The notes under the pieces were generated by a model that saw nothing but the letters and a program-made list of their open reading frames with translations, had not been told where the DNA came from and searched no databases. A program made the translations under genes and the position numbers. A DNA stretch of 64,000 bases, taken from positions 62,001-126,000 of the forward strand of contig OZ245751.1 of assembly GCA_965227445.1 (NCBI GenBank), given 5' to 3'. Positions 41,142 through 50,226 of the stretch are shown here, piece after piece. This DNA comes from DT-110 sp030148525 (GTDB lineage Bacteria; Bacteroidota; Bacteroidia; Chitinophagales; Saprospiraceae). Positions within the stretch are counted from its first letter, which is position 1; each line of letters starts with the position of its first letter.

Positions 41142-42575
41142 TTATTCTTCTTTTTTTGCGGAAGCATAAAAACAGGCGATACCCGTAAAAGCATAAAAGT
41201 AGGCAATGATGAGATTGAAAATGCTGAGGAACTGCCAGGGAGCGTACTCGATGGCGGAGACACCCAGTGCACCGGCCATAAATATACCGGAAGGGGTCCA
41301 GGGGGCCAGGTTTTCGATCATGGTACCGGCATCCTCGATGGAGCGGCTCAGTACACGCTTGGAAATGTGCAGACGCTCGTAAATCGGTTGAAAGGTGGCC
41401 CCGATAATGAAGCTGGTCGCAAATTGATTCGAGCTGAACAAGTTGGTGAAAATGGTCATGGTCAGGGTGCTGGCTACGGCAGTCGACCGGCGCTTGATGC
41501 GCTGTAAGATGGGCTTCATGACCCGCTGAATAGCATCTACGTGCTCCAGTAATCCCAGGTAGGCAAAGATCAGGAGGCAGATCAGAACGGCTTCCTTCAT
41601 GCTGTACAAGCCTCCCCGGTTAAGGATAGGGGTTATCGGGGAGTCGGTCACCGGATTGCGCAGCATATCGACCTGAAAACCGGTGCTAAGACTGGCAACC
41701 ATATCGGTAAATTCGATGTGCTGAAAAATGGCGGCCAGCGCCAGCGCGAGCAAGGATGATATCAATAGCGTCAACACAATCGGGCGACGGGTGATAGCAC
41801 CAATTATGACAACTAGCAGGGGCAGTAGTAGCCAACCCGAAAAGACAAACATTGCTTGCAGAGCCTCCGAGGCACTGGCTAATTCCGCAGTTCGCGTGCT
41901 CCCGACATCACTCAGGTGATTTATTGAGAGGATCGTATATAATATAGCTGCTATGATGGCGGCCGGGACGGTGGTGTAGAGCATGGATCGAATGTGATCG
42001 ATCAGATCAACACCGGTGGCCAGGGCCGCGATATTGGTCGTATCGGACAGAGGGGATAGCTTATCGCCAAAAAAGGCACCCCCCACGATGGCTGCGGCCG
42101 TGATTGCCAAATTAGCTTCGTACACGTACGCCAGGCCGATCACTACCACACCAATGGTACCTGCCGAGCCCCAGGAGGTTCCCGTAAGCAGAGAGAACAA
42201 GATGCAGATACCGAACGCAAAGAGGTACAGAAACTTAGGAGCCACTAATTGTAAGCCCCAATAAATGAGCATGGGGATCGTGCCACTCACCATCCAGGCG
42301 CCGATCAGGATACCAATACACGACAAAATTAACATAGCCGGTACCGCTTCTTTTACCTTTTCGTTGACGCTCTTTTGGATGTCGGCCCAGGCTTGGCCGC
42401 GGACAAGCAGGTAAATGGATGCCCCACAAAAGGCAGATAATACCAGGATTTCAATGGCCAATGGATCCTGACCGCTCAGGCGGGGAAAAATGAACAGGCC
42501 CGCCAAGAGGGTGATAATGAATAGTGTAATCAGGCCACGTGCACCCCGGTCGGAAATTCCAGTGGGATGGGTCAT
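41142..42575 (-). CDS. nhaC: NhaC family Na+/H+ antiporter
   Basis: A 477-residue protein from ATG 42575; the longer frame adds an unlikely 48-residue extension. About 11-12 membrane segments; GTSWGSAGTIGVVVIGLA and GGAFFGDKLSPLSDTTNIAA are the NhaC signatures, and a second set (LFSSNQFATSFIIGATF ... APWTPSGIFMAGALGV) is in the C-terminal half. It exports sodium against a proton gradient, or in some relatives exchanges organic acids. It is in an operon with the Cys/Met PLP enzyme. Confidence 0.9.
   Translation of the reverse strand: MTHPTGISDRGARGLITLFIITLLAGLFIFPRLSGQDPLAIEILVLSAFCGASIYLLVRGQAWADIQKSVNEKVKEAVPAMLILSCIGILIGAWMVSGTIPMLIYWGLQLVAPKFLYLFAFGICILFSLLTGTSWGSAGTIGVVVIGLAYVYEANLAITAAAIVGGAFFGDKLSPLSDTTNIAALATGVDLIDHIRSMLYTTVPAAIIAAILYTILSINHLSDVGSTRTAELASASEALQAMFVFSGWLLLPLLVVIIGAITRRPIVLTLLISSLLALALAAIFQHIEFTDMVASLSTGFQVDMLRNPVTDSPITPILNRGGLYSMKEAVLICLLIFAYLGLLEHVDAIQRVMKPILQRIKRRSTAVASTLTMTIFTNLFSSNQFATSFIIGATFQPIYERLHISKRVLSRSIEDAGTMIENLAPWTPSGIFMAGALGVSAIEYAPWQFLSIFNLIIAYFYAFTGIACFYASAKKEE
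41151..41165 (+). repeat. T-run/GNRA motif variant (GGAA loop), antisense in NhaC gene
   Basis: TTTTTTTGCGGAAGC on the plus strand: GC GGAA GC. It covers the last codons (ASAKKEE) of the minus-strand gene. Confidence 0.5.
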
Positions 42576-42727
42576 AGTAGTTGGTTTTCGTTGGATGCAA
42601 AGTCCCCGGAAAATGGGTAATTTTTTCGACTTCTGTATCCAATGAGCGGAGATTCCCCCTGTGCTGTTGGTTTCACCGGCCGGTGCTTCCGGCTCTCCGA
42701 CAGGCTCATTGCGGTGCAAGGGCTCAG

Positions 42728-42790
42728 TGATACCGATAACACGAAGTAGCTCGGGAGTCCCCGCACGAAGTACTGCAGGTTAGAATACCC
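42728..42790. mobile_element. Degenerate relative of the TATACCG MITE-like element
   Basis: GATACCGATAACACGAAGTAG, then GCACGAAGTACTGCAGG, matches the interior and one end of the 124-bp copy at 24203 (which has GCACGAAGTACTGCGG). The opposite end is not recognisable. Confidence 0.45.
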
Positions 42791-42898
42791 CCCCTTGTCA
42801 GTAGATTCGTGGCCCCTCTTCTACCGTCTGCTGGTCAAACTGGTAGAAGCCAGAAGGCTCTGAGTCGAAGGATGCGGGTCCGTGAAGGCAAAACGCCT

Positions 42899-42906
42899 TA
42901 TATTTG
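42899..42906 (+). promoter_or_regulatory. -7 promoter element TATATTTG of the LysE-type gene
   Basis: An exact TAnnTTTG match ending 5 bp before the ATG at 42912. The transcript probably starts at the start codon. Confidence 0.5.
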
Positions 42907-42911
42907 TACGT

Positions 42912-43529
42912 ATGCAGGTACTAATCAACTTTTTTTTCGGTGTCCTCATTGCAGTTATCGGGATTGCTATACCGGGGCTCATCAATATGTCGGCCGTTCA
43001 GATTACCCTGAAGCGGAATCTACGTGCCGGTATTATTTTTAGTGCCGGAGCAGCTCTGGTTATTTTTGTACAGGCGTTGATCGGTGTTGGATTTGCGGGA
43101 TATCTGGCTGAACACCGGGAAATACTGTCCATGATCAAAAAGCTGGCTATTCTGATCTTTATTATTCTCAGTGTAGTCTTTTTCTACAAAGGCTTGCGAC
43201 CACGGCTGAAAGCGGAAAGCCGCCGGCAGGGCCATGCCTTTCTGGTTGGAATGGCTATCGCCGGCATGAACGTGCTCAATATTCCCTTCTTTTTTACCAT
43301 TAGTACGATTGGCCAGGCCCACGGTTGGATCGATCTGCAACACACCTTTGGTCTGTTTATGATGTTGGGACTTTCCGTTGGAGGTTTTTTCATGTTGGGG
43401 CTTTACGCCAACTTCGCCCGCTATATTTCTACTCATGCGCGATTCTTCGCTCAGAATCTAAACTATTTCCTGAGTGGTTTATTCCTGTTCCTGGCTGTCA
43501 TTCAGTGGATTCAGTTGTATTATGCCTAG
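42912..43529 (+). CDS. LysE family transporter-like membrane protein
   Basis: A 205-residue protein from ATG 42912. Six hydrophobic segments start with FFFGVLIAVIGIAIPGLINMSAVQITLKRNLRAG, the LysE/RhtB first helix pair and loop. A second region (HAFLVGMAIAGMNVLNIPFFFTIST) matches the family's central motif. LysE-type proteins export amino acids. A promoter box lies just before the ATG. A T-run/GNRA motif follows 2 bp after the stop. An in-frame GTG at 42882 is an alternative start. Confidence 0.82.
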   Translation: MQVLINFFFGVLIAVIGIAIPGLINMSAVQITLKRNLRAGIIFSAGAALVIFVQALIGVGFAGYLAEHREILSMIKKLAILIFIILSVVFFYKGLRPRLKAESRRQGHAFLVGMAIAGMNVLNIPFFFTISTIGQAHGWIDLQHTFGLFMMLGLSVGGFFMLGLYANFARYISTHARFFAQNLNYFLSGLFLFLAVIQWIQLYYA

Positions 43530-43531
43530 TT

Positions 43532-43547
43532 GGCTTTCGCCAAAAAA
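43532..43547 (-). repeat. T-run/GNRA mini-hairpin motif, intergenic
   Basis: Minus strand TTTTTTGGCGAAAGCC, two bases after the LysE-type stop codon. The closing pair is G-C. Confidence 0.65.
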
Positions 43548-43654
43548 GATACTTCCGCAATGCTGGTGACTAAAATTTACGGCAGGGATACGCCACATGT
43601 GTTGGCTTTTTTCTAAGTTGGATAATGTTTAGTCTCTCACTTAACTCTTTCATT

Positions 43655-44392
43655 ATGAAATGGATATTACTCACTAGTTTGCTCTCACTGGTAGTTTTAC
43701 CGGGATATGGGCAACTGGATAAGAAACAGGTCTTTTTACAGAATCGCATGAAGACTCTAGCCAGTACTAATGGCGGATCACAGGGAGGCGTTTTTACATT
43801 TAGTGAAGTGGTACGACGGGAAGGTCATCGGTTTCTCTTTGATGATTTTTTGCCGGGGCGCGTATTGTTTAGCGGTTATGAATATTTGAGCGAAGAGGTT
43901 GATCTGGTTATTGACGGCGAATTTGAACGCTTGTATATCCTCTTTGAAGATGAGACGGAAGGCCAACTCCCCTTGGCTCAGATTCAGCGCATTGAGGTGT
44001 ACCCTTCCGAAAAAGACACCATACAGTACCTGGTACAGGACCTGGGGCGCCTGTCATCAGAGGCGAAAGACGGTTTGCGCTTTTACGAACTGCTACATCG
44101 TGGCGAGCACTTTACCGTGCTTCATCACGAACGTAAATATTTGCGGAAAGAAGAGTATATGGAAAACGTTGGCATCGTACGGCGCCCTGATGAGTACAAA
44201 TCCCTGCATTCCTTTTACCTGATCTACGGCAATGAACTTCACAAAATAAAAAGGAATCGTCGTACCATCGAGAAGGCAATACCTAAATACAAGCGCATCA
44301 TTCGTCGGGTTGAGGATGCTACCGATAATAAGTTGAAAGACAATAATGACCTCGCCCAGTTTTTCACCGACCTGGAGGCCAGGATTAAGTAA
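43655..44392 (+). CDS. Secreted protein, unknown
   Basis: A 245-residue protein. The ATG at 43655 (MKWILLTSLLSLVVLPGYGQ) gives a signal peptide directly; the ATG at 43625 would add 10 residues. The mature part is mixed alpha/beta with a basic C-terminal helix region. A repeated short pattern in the middle (GYEYLSEEVDLVIDGEFERLYILFED) suggests beta structure, but no family is recognised. The stop codon is the start of the inverted heptamer array that separates it from the convergent TolC gene. Confidence 0.7.
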   Translation: MKWILLTSLLSLVVLPGYGQLDKKQVFLQNRMKTLASTNGGSQGGVFTFSEVVRREGHRFLFDDFLPGRVLFSGYEYLSEEVDLVIDGEFERLYILFEDETEGQLPLAQIQRIEVYPSEKDTIQYLVQDLGRLSSEAKDGLRFYELLHRGEHFTVLHHERKYLRKEEYMENVGIVRRPDEYKSLHSFYLIYGNELHKIKRNRRTIEKAIPKYKRIIRRVEDATDNKLKDNNDLAQFFTDLEARIK

Positions 44393-44480
44393 CAGGTATG
44401 AGGTTTGAGGTTTGAGGTTTGGGGTTTGAGGTTAGGTCAGAGGTTACCTCACACCCCACACCTCAAACCTCAAACCTGTT
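44391..44480. repeat. Inverted heptamer array filling the gap between convergent stop codons
   Basis: Left arm AACAGGTATGAGGTTTGAGG..., right arm ...CCTCAAACCTGTT. The first AA belongs to the TAA stop of the plus-strand gene and the last TT to the TAA stop of TolC on the minus strand. The whole gap can fold as one long hairpin and may act as a bidirectional terminator or RNA end. Confidence 0.85.
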
Positions 44481-45795
44481 AATAAAGCGGTATTCCCGCG
44501 ATACTCTTCAGCTGAATTTCGGTGACCTTCATGCGGAAGGCTACATCACTGAGCCGGTCGCGTACGGTGGTGGCCTCGAGGATGGCTTCGCGAACGTCGA
44601 AGTTGGTGGCACGACCCGATTGATATAATCGGCGGGCCAGATTAATATTGCGTTGCGCCGTTTGCAGGTTGCGCTCTTCCAGTTGGTTTAGTTCTAATAG
44701 GGCCTGGTAATTTTGGTAAAGCTGGCTGACCTGGGAGATAATGTCCTCCCGCAAGTTTTCCTTTGACAGTCGTACATTCTCTTTTACCAGTTCGGCATTT
44801 GCTAGGTCTTTCTTAATGTTACGTCCCGGGAACAGATCGTAATTAGCTCTGACGCCAATGCGCGGTCCAAAACTGGTATTCGACAGGAAAAAACCGGCTT
44901 CTGCCTTGGAAAAATTGTAGTTGTAGCCGGCAAAGACATCGAGGGTGGGGTATAGCGCAGATCGTGTCTCTTTGATTTGGAGCAGTGCGATCTGTTCGTC
45001 GAAGTTGAGCAGTCGTAGTTGGTAGTTCTGTTCGATAGCCAGGCGTACCAGTTCTTCCAGGTTGGGCAGGGCTGCTACCGGGATATCGGCAGGCACCAGA
45101 AAATTAATATCAGGCTCCCGGTTCATAAGGCGATTGAGCGCAATTTTAGCTATCCGGAGTTGATCTTCCAGATTCAAAAGAAGGGAACTATCGGCATTTA
45201 CGCGGTTGGTGGTCTGCAGGACTTCCAGTTCGGTGCCAGTACCAATTTCCAGTTTTGCCTGCGCCAGGTTTTGCAGTGACTGATTTAGTTCGATCGATTC
45301 GTTGGTATTTTCAATTTGCTGTCGGACCCGCACCGCTTCGTAATAGGCAACCTGAATTTGAGTAACCAGGTCCTGCATTTCGCTGGACGTGAATAATCGG
45401 CTTCGGTTTTGCTCCATATCCAGCCGATCGCGGGTAGCAAACATGCGGAAACCGTCGAAGGCCGTCCAGGATACTTCGGCACCTGCCTGTATGGAAGTAT
45501 TTCCGGCGTTATTTCCTTCATTGCTCTCACCGTTGGCGAATTCCTGACGAATGTTATTATTCGTGTAGGTGAAATTTCCGAAGGTATTGACGGTCGGTAA
45601 AAAACCGGCATTACCTGGATTGTTGGTATTCGCGGCAATTTCTTCCTGGTTGCGGGCAATGCGGATATTGTAGTTGTTGTCGAGGCCTTGCTGAATGGCT
45701 TCTTCCATAGTGAGTAATTCCTGGGAACAGACAGGTGTCGATCCAAGACCAATGAACAGAAGACCAAAAAAGAGGCAGCGTATAGCTTGGGTCAT
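44479..45795 (-). CDS. TolC family outer-membrane efflux protein
   Basis: A 438-residue protein; the signal peptide ends PVCSQ. It has the two homologous OEP repeats: LTMEEAIQQGLDNNYNIRIARNQ with long helices and RSALYPTLDVFAGYNYNF, and a matching first strand pair (GFLPTVNTFGNFTYT). It forms the trimeric outer-membrane channel of the RND pump encoded upstream; its start overlaps the pump stop by 4 bp (45792-45795). Confidence 0.92.
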   Translation of the reverse strand: MTQAIRCLFFGLLFIGLGSTPVCSQELLTMEEAIQQGLDNNYNIRIARNQEEIAANTNNPGNAGFLPTVNTFGNFTYTNNNIRQEFANGESNEGNNAGNTSIQAGAEVSWTAFDGFRMFATRDRLDMEQNRSRLFTSSEMQDLVTQIQVAYYEAVRVRQQIENTNESIELNQSLQNLAQAKLEIGTGTELEVLQTTNRVNADSSLLLNLEDQLRIAKIALNRLMNREPDINFLVPADIPVAALPNLEELVRLAIEQNYQLRLLNFDEQIALLQIKETRSALYPTLDVFAGYNYNFSKAEAGFFLSNTSFGPRIGVRANYDLFPGRNIKKDLANAELVKENVRLSKENLREDIISQVSQLYQNYQALLELNQLEERNLQTAQRNINLARRLYQSGRATNFDVREAILEATTVRDRLSDVAFRMKVTEIQLKSIAGIPLY

Positions 45796-48700
45796 GAACT
45801 GATGCGTTTGAAATACGTGTAAATGGCCGGTATAACGTAGAGTGTCAGGAATAAGGAGAATATTAGCCCCCCGATGATCGCAATTCCCATGGGAATGCGG
45901 CTGGTGGATGCATCCCCCAGGGCGAGCGCGATGGGCGTAACCCCCAGGGCCGTAGCCAGAGACGTCATCAGGATGGGGCGCAGCCGCTGAGTGGCAGCTT
46001 CCTGTACGGCCGCAATGACCGATTGTCCCTGTTCCAGCTTTTGGTTGGCAAACTCCACGATGAGAATACCGTTCTTCGTCACGATACCGACCAGAACAAT
46101 GATACCAATCTGACTGAATATATTGATGGTATGATCACCCAGCCATAAGGCAAACAGGGCACCTAATAATGCCAGTGGCACCGTGAACATGATGATCAAG
46201 GGGTCGACGAAGCTCTCAAACTGGGCCGATAGGGCCAGATAGATAAGAGCGAGGGCCAGGAAAAAAGCAAAGTACAATCCGCCCGAGCTTTCGGCAAACT
46301 CCTTGGAAGCTCCGGAAAGGGCCGTTTGGAAGGTATCATCCAGCACTTCGGCCTTGATTTCGTCCATAGCAGCTATACCCTGGCCCAGGGTATAGCCATC
46401 CGACATATCGGCCGAAACGGTGGCGGAGATGTATCGGTTATATCTGTAAAGAGCCGGCGGGTTCGATTCTTCCTCAAAGCGAACGAGGTTGTTCATCTGG
46501 ATGAGTTGCCCCTGATTGTTGCGCACAAAAATATCGGCCAGGTCACCGGGTTCGTTCCGGAACTTCCGACTTGCCTCGCCCACCACTTCGTATTGCTTTC
46601 CATTGCGGATAAAATAACCGAAACGCTGACCACTGTAGAACAGCTGCAAGGTTTCGGCAATATCGCGAACGGTAACTCCCAGCGCACGGGCCCGTTCCCG
46701 GTCGATCTGTATGTGGAGCTCCGGTTTATTAAATTTCAGGTTGAGGTCCACCACATTAAAGGCAGGGTGTTGCTGAGCGGCCTCCATAAACTTGGGAAGG
46801 TTTTCCTTGAGTTTCTCAAAGTTAGGAGCCTGGATCACGTACTGTATGGGCAACCCACGTAAGCTACGTCCTACTTCGATGGTTTGCGATTGGGAAATAA
46901 AGGCACTGGCATAATTTAGCTTACCTATCTTGGGATACAGGCTATTAACTATCTCAAACTGGCTTCGCTCCCGCTCGTCGGGAGGTACGAGCGATAAAAA
47001 GACAAAGCCGGAGTTGGCCGCTGTAGACGATCCAAAACCAGGGGAAGTAACGGAAATGTAGGCTCTTCGTTCCGGTAAGGTGTCGAGGATTTCCAGCAGA
47101 TCGACCATATACTCGTCCATCACGTCATAGGTGGTTCCTTCCGGAGCGGTGGCGATAACACGGAATCCACTTTTGTCTTCCATGGGAGCCAGCTCGGTCT
47201 GCAGGTCATTGATCAGGTAATAAATACCACCGGCTGCTCCGAGCAAGATGGGCCAGGCCAACCAGCGGGCCCGCATGAAACCTTTCAGTGTTTTATTATA
47301 GCCATTAGTCATTCCGACAAAGAATAACTCTGTGGTTCGGTAGAACCAGGAGCGTTTTTCTTTTTTCTTAAGGAAGCGTGAGCTAAGCATTGGGGTCAAA
47401 CTCAGCGAGACGATCGTCGAGATGACAATAGCACCGGAAACGACTATACCGAATTCCCGGAACAACTGTCCGGTGAGGCCACGCAGGAAAATAATAGGCA
47501 TGAACACTGCAATCAGTGTAATACTGGTCGCAATGATGGCGAAGTATATTTCTTTAGCGCCGTCGCGTCCGGCCTCAATAGGCTTTTGTCCTTCCTCAAT
47601 TCGCCGGTAAATGTTTTCCATCATCACGATAGCGTCATCGACCACCAGCCCTGTCGCCAGCACAATACCCAGGAGGGTCAGGATGTTGATGGAGAATCCA
47701 AAGATGTACATGATGAAAAACGTCCCGATCAGGGCAATGGGAATGGTGATGACCGGGATCATGGTCGTTCGCCAATTTCGCAGGAAGAAAAAGATGATCA
47801 GCACCACCAAACCGAAGGCGACCATAATGGTGGTTTGTACCTCGTCGATGGCTTTGCGGATGGTCCTGGTATTATCGAAGGCATATCCCAGCTTAATATC
47901 GGGAGGCAGGTCACCTTCGATTTGATCAACTCGCCGGTAAACTTCGTCGGCAATTTCAATGTAGTTGGACCCGGGAAGCGGAGTAATAGCCACCCCCACC
48001 ATTTTGATGATACCTTTCCCACGCAGGGAGGTATTCAGGTTGCGCGGCGACATGGTAACTTTGGCCACGTCACGGACCTGAACCAGGGCTCCGTCGGACT
48101 CGCGAATGACGATATCAGAAAACTCTTCCGGGGTATCCAGTCGGCCAAAAGTGCGGATGGTCAGTTCGGTGCGGTCACCCTCAATTTTGCCGGAAGGCAG
48201 CTCCAGGTTTTGCGATTGTAAGGCATTGCGAACATCCAGGGGGGTCAGCCCGTAGCCCGAAAGCTTGGCCGGATCCATTTCGATCCGGATGGAGTATTCT
48301 TTATCCCCCCAAATATCGACCCTGGAGACACCGGAAATAGTTTGCAGGCGCTCTTTGAAAATATTGGTAGCTAGTTCGGAGAGATTCAGTAAGTCGCGGT
48401 TCTCACTCTGCACGGTAAGAGCCATAAGTGTGGAACCACCAGAGGATTTTGAGACGGAAGGCGGTTCCGTATCGGGAGGCAGCCGACGCTGAGCCTGAGA
48501 CACTTTATCCCGCACATCATTAGCGGCAGCCTCCAGGTTCGTACCAATTTCAAATTCGACACTGATGGTACTGCGTCCATCAGCACTGGTAGAGGATAGG
48601 GAACGAATGCCCGCAATGCCGTTAATGCTTTCTTCGAGCGGTTCGGTGATCTGAGACTCGATCACCTGGGCATTGGCACCTATATAGTTGGTCGTTACCG

Positions 48701-48836
48701 AGATAACCGGGGGCTCTACATTGGGGTATTCCCGCAAGCCCAGATAGGTATATCCAATGACCCCAAAAAGGATGATGACAATGGATATGACCGTTGCCAG
48801 GACCGGCCGCTCAATACTTACGGATGATAGACTCAT
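45792..48836 (-). CDS. RND efflux pump, inner-membrane permease (AcrB/HAE1 type)
   Basis: A 1014-residue protein with 12 membrane segments. FGFSINILTLLGIVLATGLVVDDAIVMMENI carries the paired Asp of TM4 used in proton translocation. Two large periplasmic domains follow TM1 and TM7. The N-terminus MSLSSVSIERPVLATVISIVIILFGVIGY is typical of the Bacteroidota HAE1 branch. The substrate cannot be told. It overlaps both adaptor and TolC genes by 4 bp, so the three are translationally coupled. Confidence 0.95.
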   Translation of the reverse strand: MSLSSVSIERPVLATVISIVIILFGVIGYTYLGLREYPNVEPPVISVTTNYIGANAQVIESQITEPLEESINGIAGIRSLSSTSADGRSTISVEFEIGTNLEAAANDVRDKVSQAQRRLPPDTEPPSVSKSSGGSTLMALTVQSENRDLLNLSELATNIFKERLQTISGVSRVDIWGDKEYSIRIEMDPAKLSGYGLTPLDVRNALQSQNLELPSGKIEGDRTELTIRTFGRLDTPEEFSDIVIRESDGALVQVRDVAKVTMSPRNLNTSLRGKGIIKMVGVAITPLPGSNYIEIADEVYRRVDQIEGDLPPDIKLGYAFDNTRTIRKAIDEVQTTIMVAFGLVVLIIFFFLRNWRTTMIPVITIPIALIGTFFIMYIFGFSINILTLLGIVLATGLVVDDAIVMMENIYRRIEEGQKPIEAGRDGAKEIYFAIIATSITLIAVFMPIIFLRGLTGQLFREFGIVVSGAIVISTIVSLSLTPMLSSRFLKKKEKRSWFYRTTELFFVGMTNGYNKTLKGFMRARWLAWPILLGAAGGIYYLINDLQTELAPMEDKSGFRVIATAPEGTTYDVMDEYMVDLLEILDTLPERRAYISVTSPGFGSSTAANSGFVFLSLVPPDERERSQFEIVNSLYPKIGKLNYASAFISQSQTIEVGRSLRGLPIQYVIQAPNFEKLKENLPKFMEAAQQHPAFNVVDLNLKFNKPELHIQIDRERARALGVTVRDIAETLQLFYSGQRFGYFIRNGKQYEVVGEASRKFRNEPGDLADIFVRNNQGQLIQMNNLVRFEEESNPPALYRYNRYISATVSADMSDGYTLGQGIAAMDEIKAEVLDDTFQTALSGASKEFAESSGGLYFAFFLALALIYLALSAQFESFVDPLIIMFTVPLALLGALFALWLGDHTINIFSQIGIIVLVGIVTKNGILIVEFANQKLEQGQSVIAAVQEAATQRLRPILMTSLATALGVTPIALALGDASTSRIPMGIAIIGGLIFSLFLTLYVIPAIYTYFKRISS

Positions 48837-49948
48837 TGGTCGGTGGTGTTTTCAGGATTAAGGATGCGATCGACGACAACAGGGTTGCCATCGGTGAGTG
48901 AAAGCAAACCGGACACGATAACGGTATCCCCTGCCTCAAGGCCACTGATGATCTGAACCCGGGCTGATTGGCGATCTTCACTGACAACCGATGTGGCAAT
49001 GGCTCTTCCTTTGCGGGCTACGTATACTTGTTTGCCATCCAGTACGGGTATTACAGCATCGGTTGGTACCAGCAGGGCATTCGGATCGGTGCCCGTAACC
49101 AGAGTAATACGGGCAAATTGTCCCGGTTTCAGGGAGCGGTTACTATTGCGGGCCGTAGCTCGAACTTTAAAGGTGCGGGTAGCTGAAGAAATTTCGGTGT
49201 CAATAGCATACACACGAGCCCGGTTCTGTTTGTCAGAACCTTCCGTAGTAAACTGTAGCGTTTGGCCCTCTCGTACGCGCGAAAGGAATCGCTCCGGAAC
49301 ATCAAATTCCAGTTTGATAGGATTGAGTTGTTTAAGCTGGACCAAAACGGTGGTAGGAGTAATATAAGCTCCTTCACTGATCTGGCGCAGACCGAGCACT
49401 CCGGAAAAGGGCGCAAAGATCTTGGATTTTTCGATCTGTATCTGAACTAATTTCTGTTCGGCATTGATCTCGTCCACACGGTTGATAAGGCGGTCCAGTT
49501 CTTCCTGGCTAATTCCCTGGATGGCCAGCAATTCACGACCGCGGGCTACTTCTTTTTTAGCTAGTTCCAGGTTGACCTCCAGGCGGTGCATTTGGGCTTG
49601 TAACTCTTCGTCATTGATTTTGGCTAGCAGGGTGCCTTTTTCGACGTAGGCTGCCTCGTCGAAATGTAAGCTTTCCAGTTTTCCGGATCGTTCCGGGCTG
49701 ATATCCACACTCTCGTAAGCGATCAGGTTTCCGGTGGAGTTGATGATTTGTTCCAGGGAGGACGGCCGAACTACAAAACCATCAACCGATGTAGCGCGAG
49801 TGGGAGGGGGAGCCGATGATTCCTCGGTGCCCTCTTCGCCGGAGCCTCCGTTTTCATCCTTTTGTAATGCATTACATGCAATCAGAAAGGGAAGGACACA
49901 TAGAAAAAGGAGGTATGAAGATTTGCGATTAGGTAGGGTTGGCTTCAT
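48833..49948 (-). CDS. RND efflux periplasmic adaptor (membrane fusion) lipoprotein
   Basis: A 371-residue protein from ATG 49948. A lipobox LIAC (Cys25) predicts lipid anchoring. Domain order: beta-barrel and lipoyl half (VDISPERSGKLESLHFDEAAYVEKGTLLAKIND), alpha-hairpin (about 120-170), second lipoyl half (APFSGVLGLRQISEGAYI), beta-barrel and membrane-proximal domain. It links the pump to TolC. First gene of the adaptor-pump-TolC operon; no regulator gene is adjacent. Confidence 0.93.
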   Translation of the reverse strand: MKPTLPNRKSSYLLFLCVLPFLIACNALQKDENGGSGEEGTEESSAPPPTRATSVDGFVVRPSSLEQIINSTGNLIAYESVDISPERSGKLESLHFDEAAYVEKGTLLAKINDEELQAQMHRLEVNLELAKKEVARGRELLAIQGISQEELDRLINRVDEINAEQKLVQIQIEKSKIFAPFSGVLGLRQISEGAYITPTTVLVQLKQLNPIKLEFDVPERFLSRVREGQTLQFTTEGSDKQNRARVYAIDTEISSATRTFKVRATARNSNRSLKPGQFARITLVTGTDPNALLVPTDAVIPVLDGKQVYVARKGRAIATSVVSEDRQSARVQIISGLEAGDTVIVSGLLSLTDGNPVVVDRILNPENTTDQ

Positions 49949-50076
49949 CGTTTTGTTTTGGTATACCATACAGTCGAACATACTAAGCTACACAATTAAT
50001 AAAAGGAAAGTTCTGATTGTTGCGAAGTGCATCGGCAAAATGCCCAATGACCGATCAACGTCGACGTACGGCTTTT

Positions 50077-50157
50077 CAGGTTTGAGGTTTGAGGTTTGAG
50101 GTTACAGGTAAGGTTCCAGGCTCCTCAAACCTCAAACCTCAAACCTCAAACCTGTTA
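50077..50157. repeat. Inverted heptamer array between divergent genes
   Basis: Left arm CAGGTTTGAGGTTTGAGG..., right arm ...CCTCAAACCTCAAACCTGTTA. It can form a long hairpin. It lies between the RND operon start and the gene at 50227. Confidence 0.8.
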
Positions 50158-50226
50158 CAGTAAACATTTACGGGGGGCTTTACTATGTATAGATGAACGA
50201 TTACCTAAACAACTAAATGATTGACT

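Noticed and set aside
43532..43547. T-run/GNRA motifs as ordinary terminators
   Set aside because: On the strand where the hairpin has a GNRA loop, the T-run comes before the stem, not after; many copies are inside coding regions.
44391..44480. CRISPR-like array
   Set aside because: Units are 7 bp with no unique spacers and no cas genes; heptamer repeats explain the pattern.
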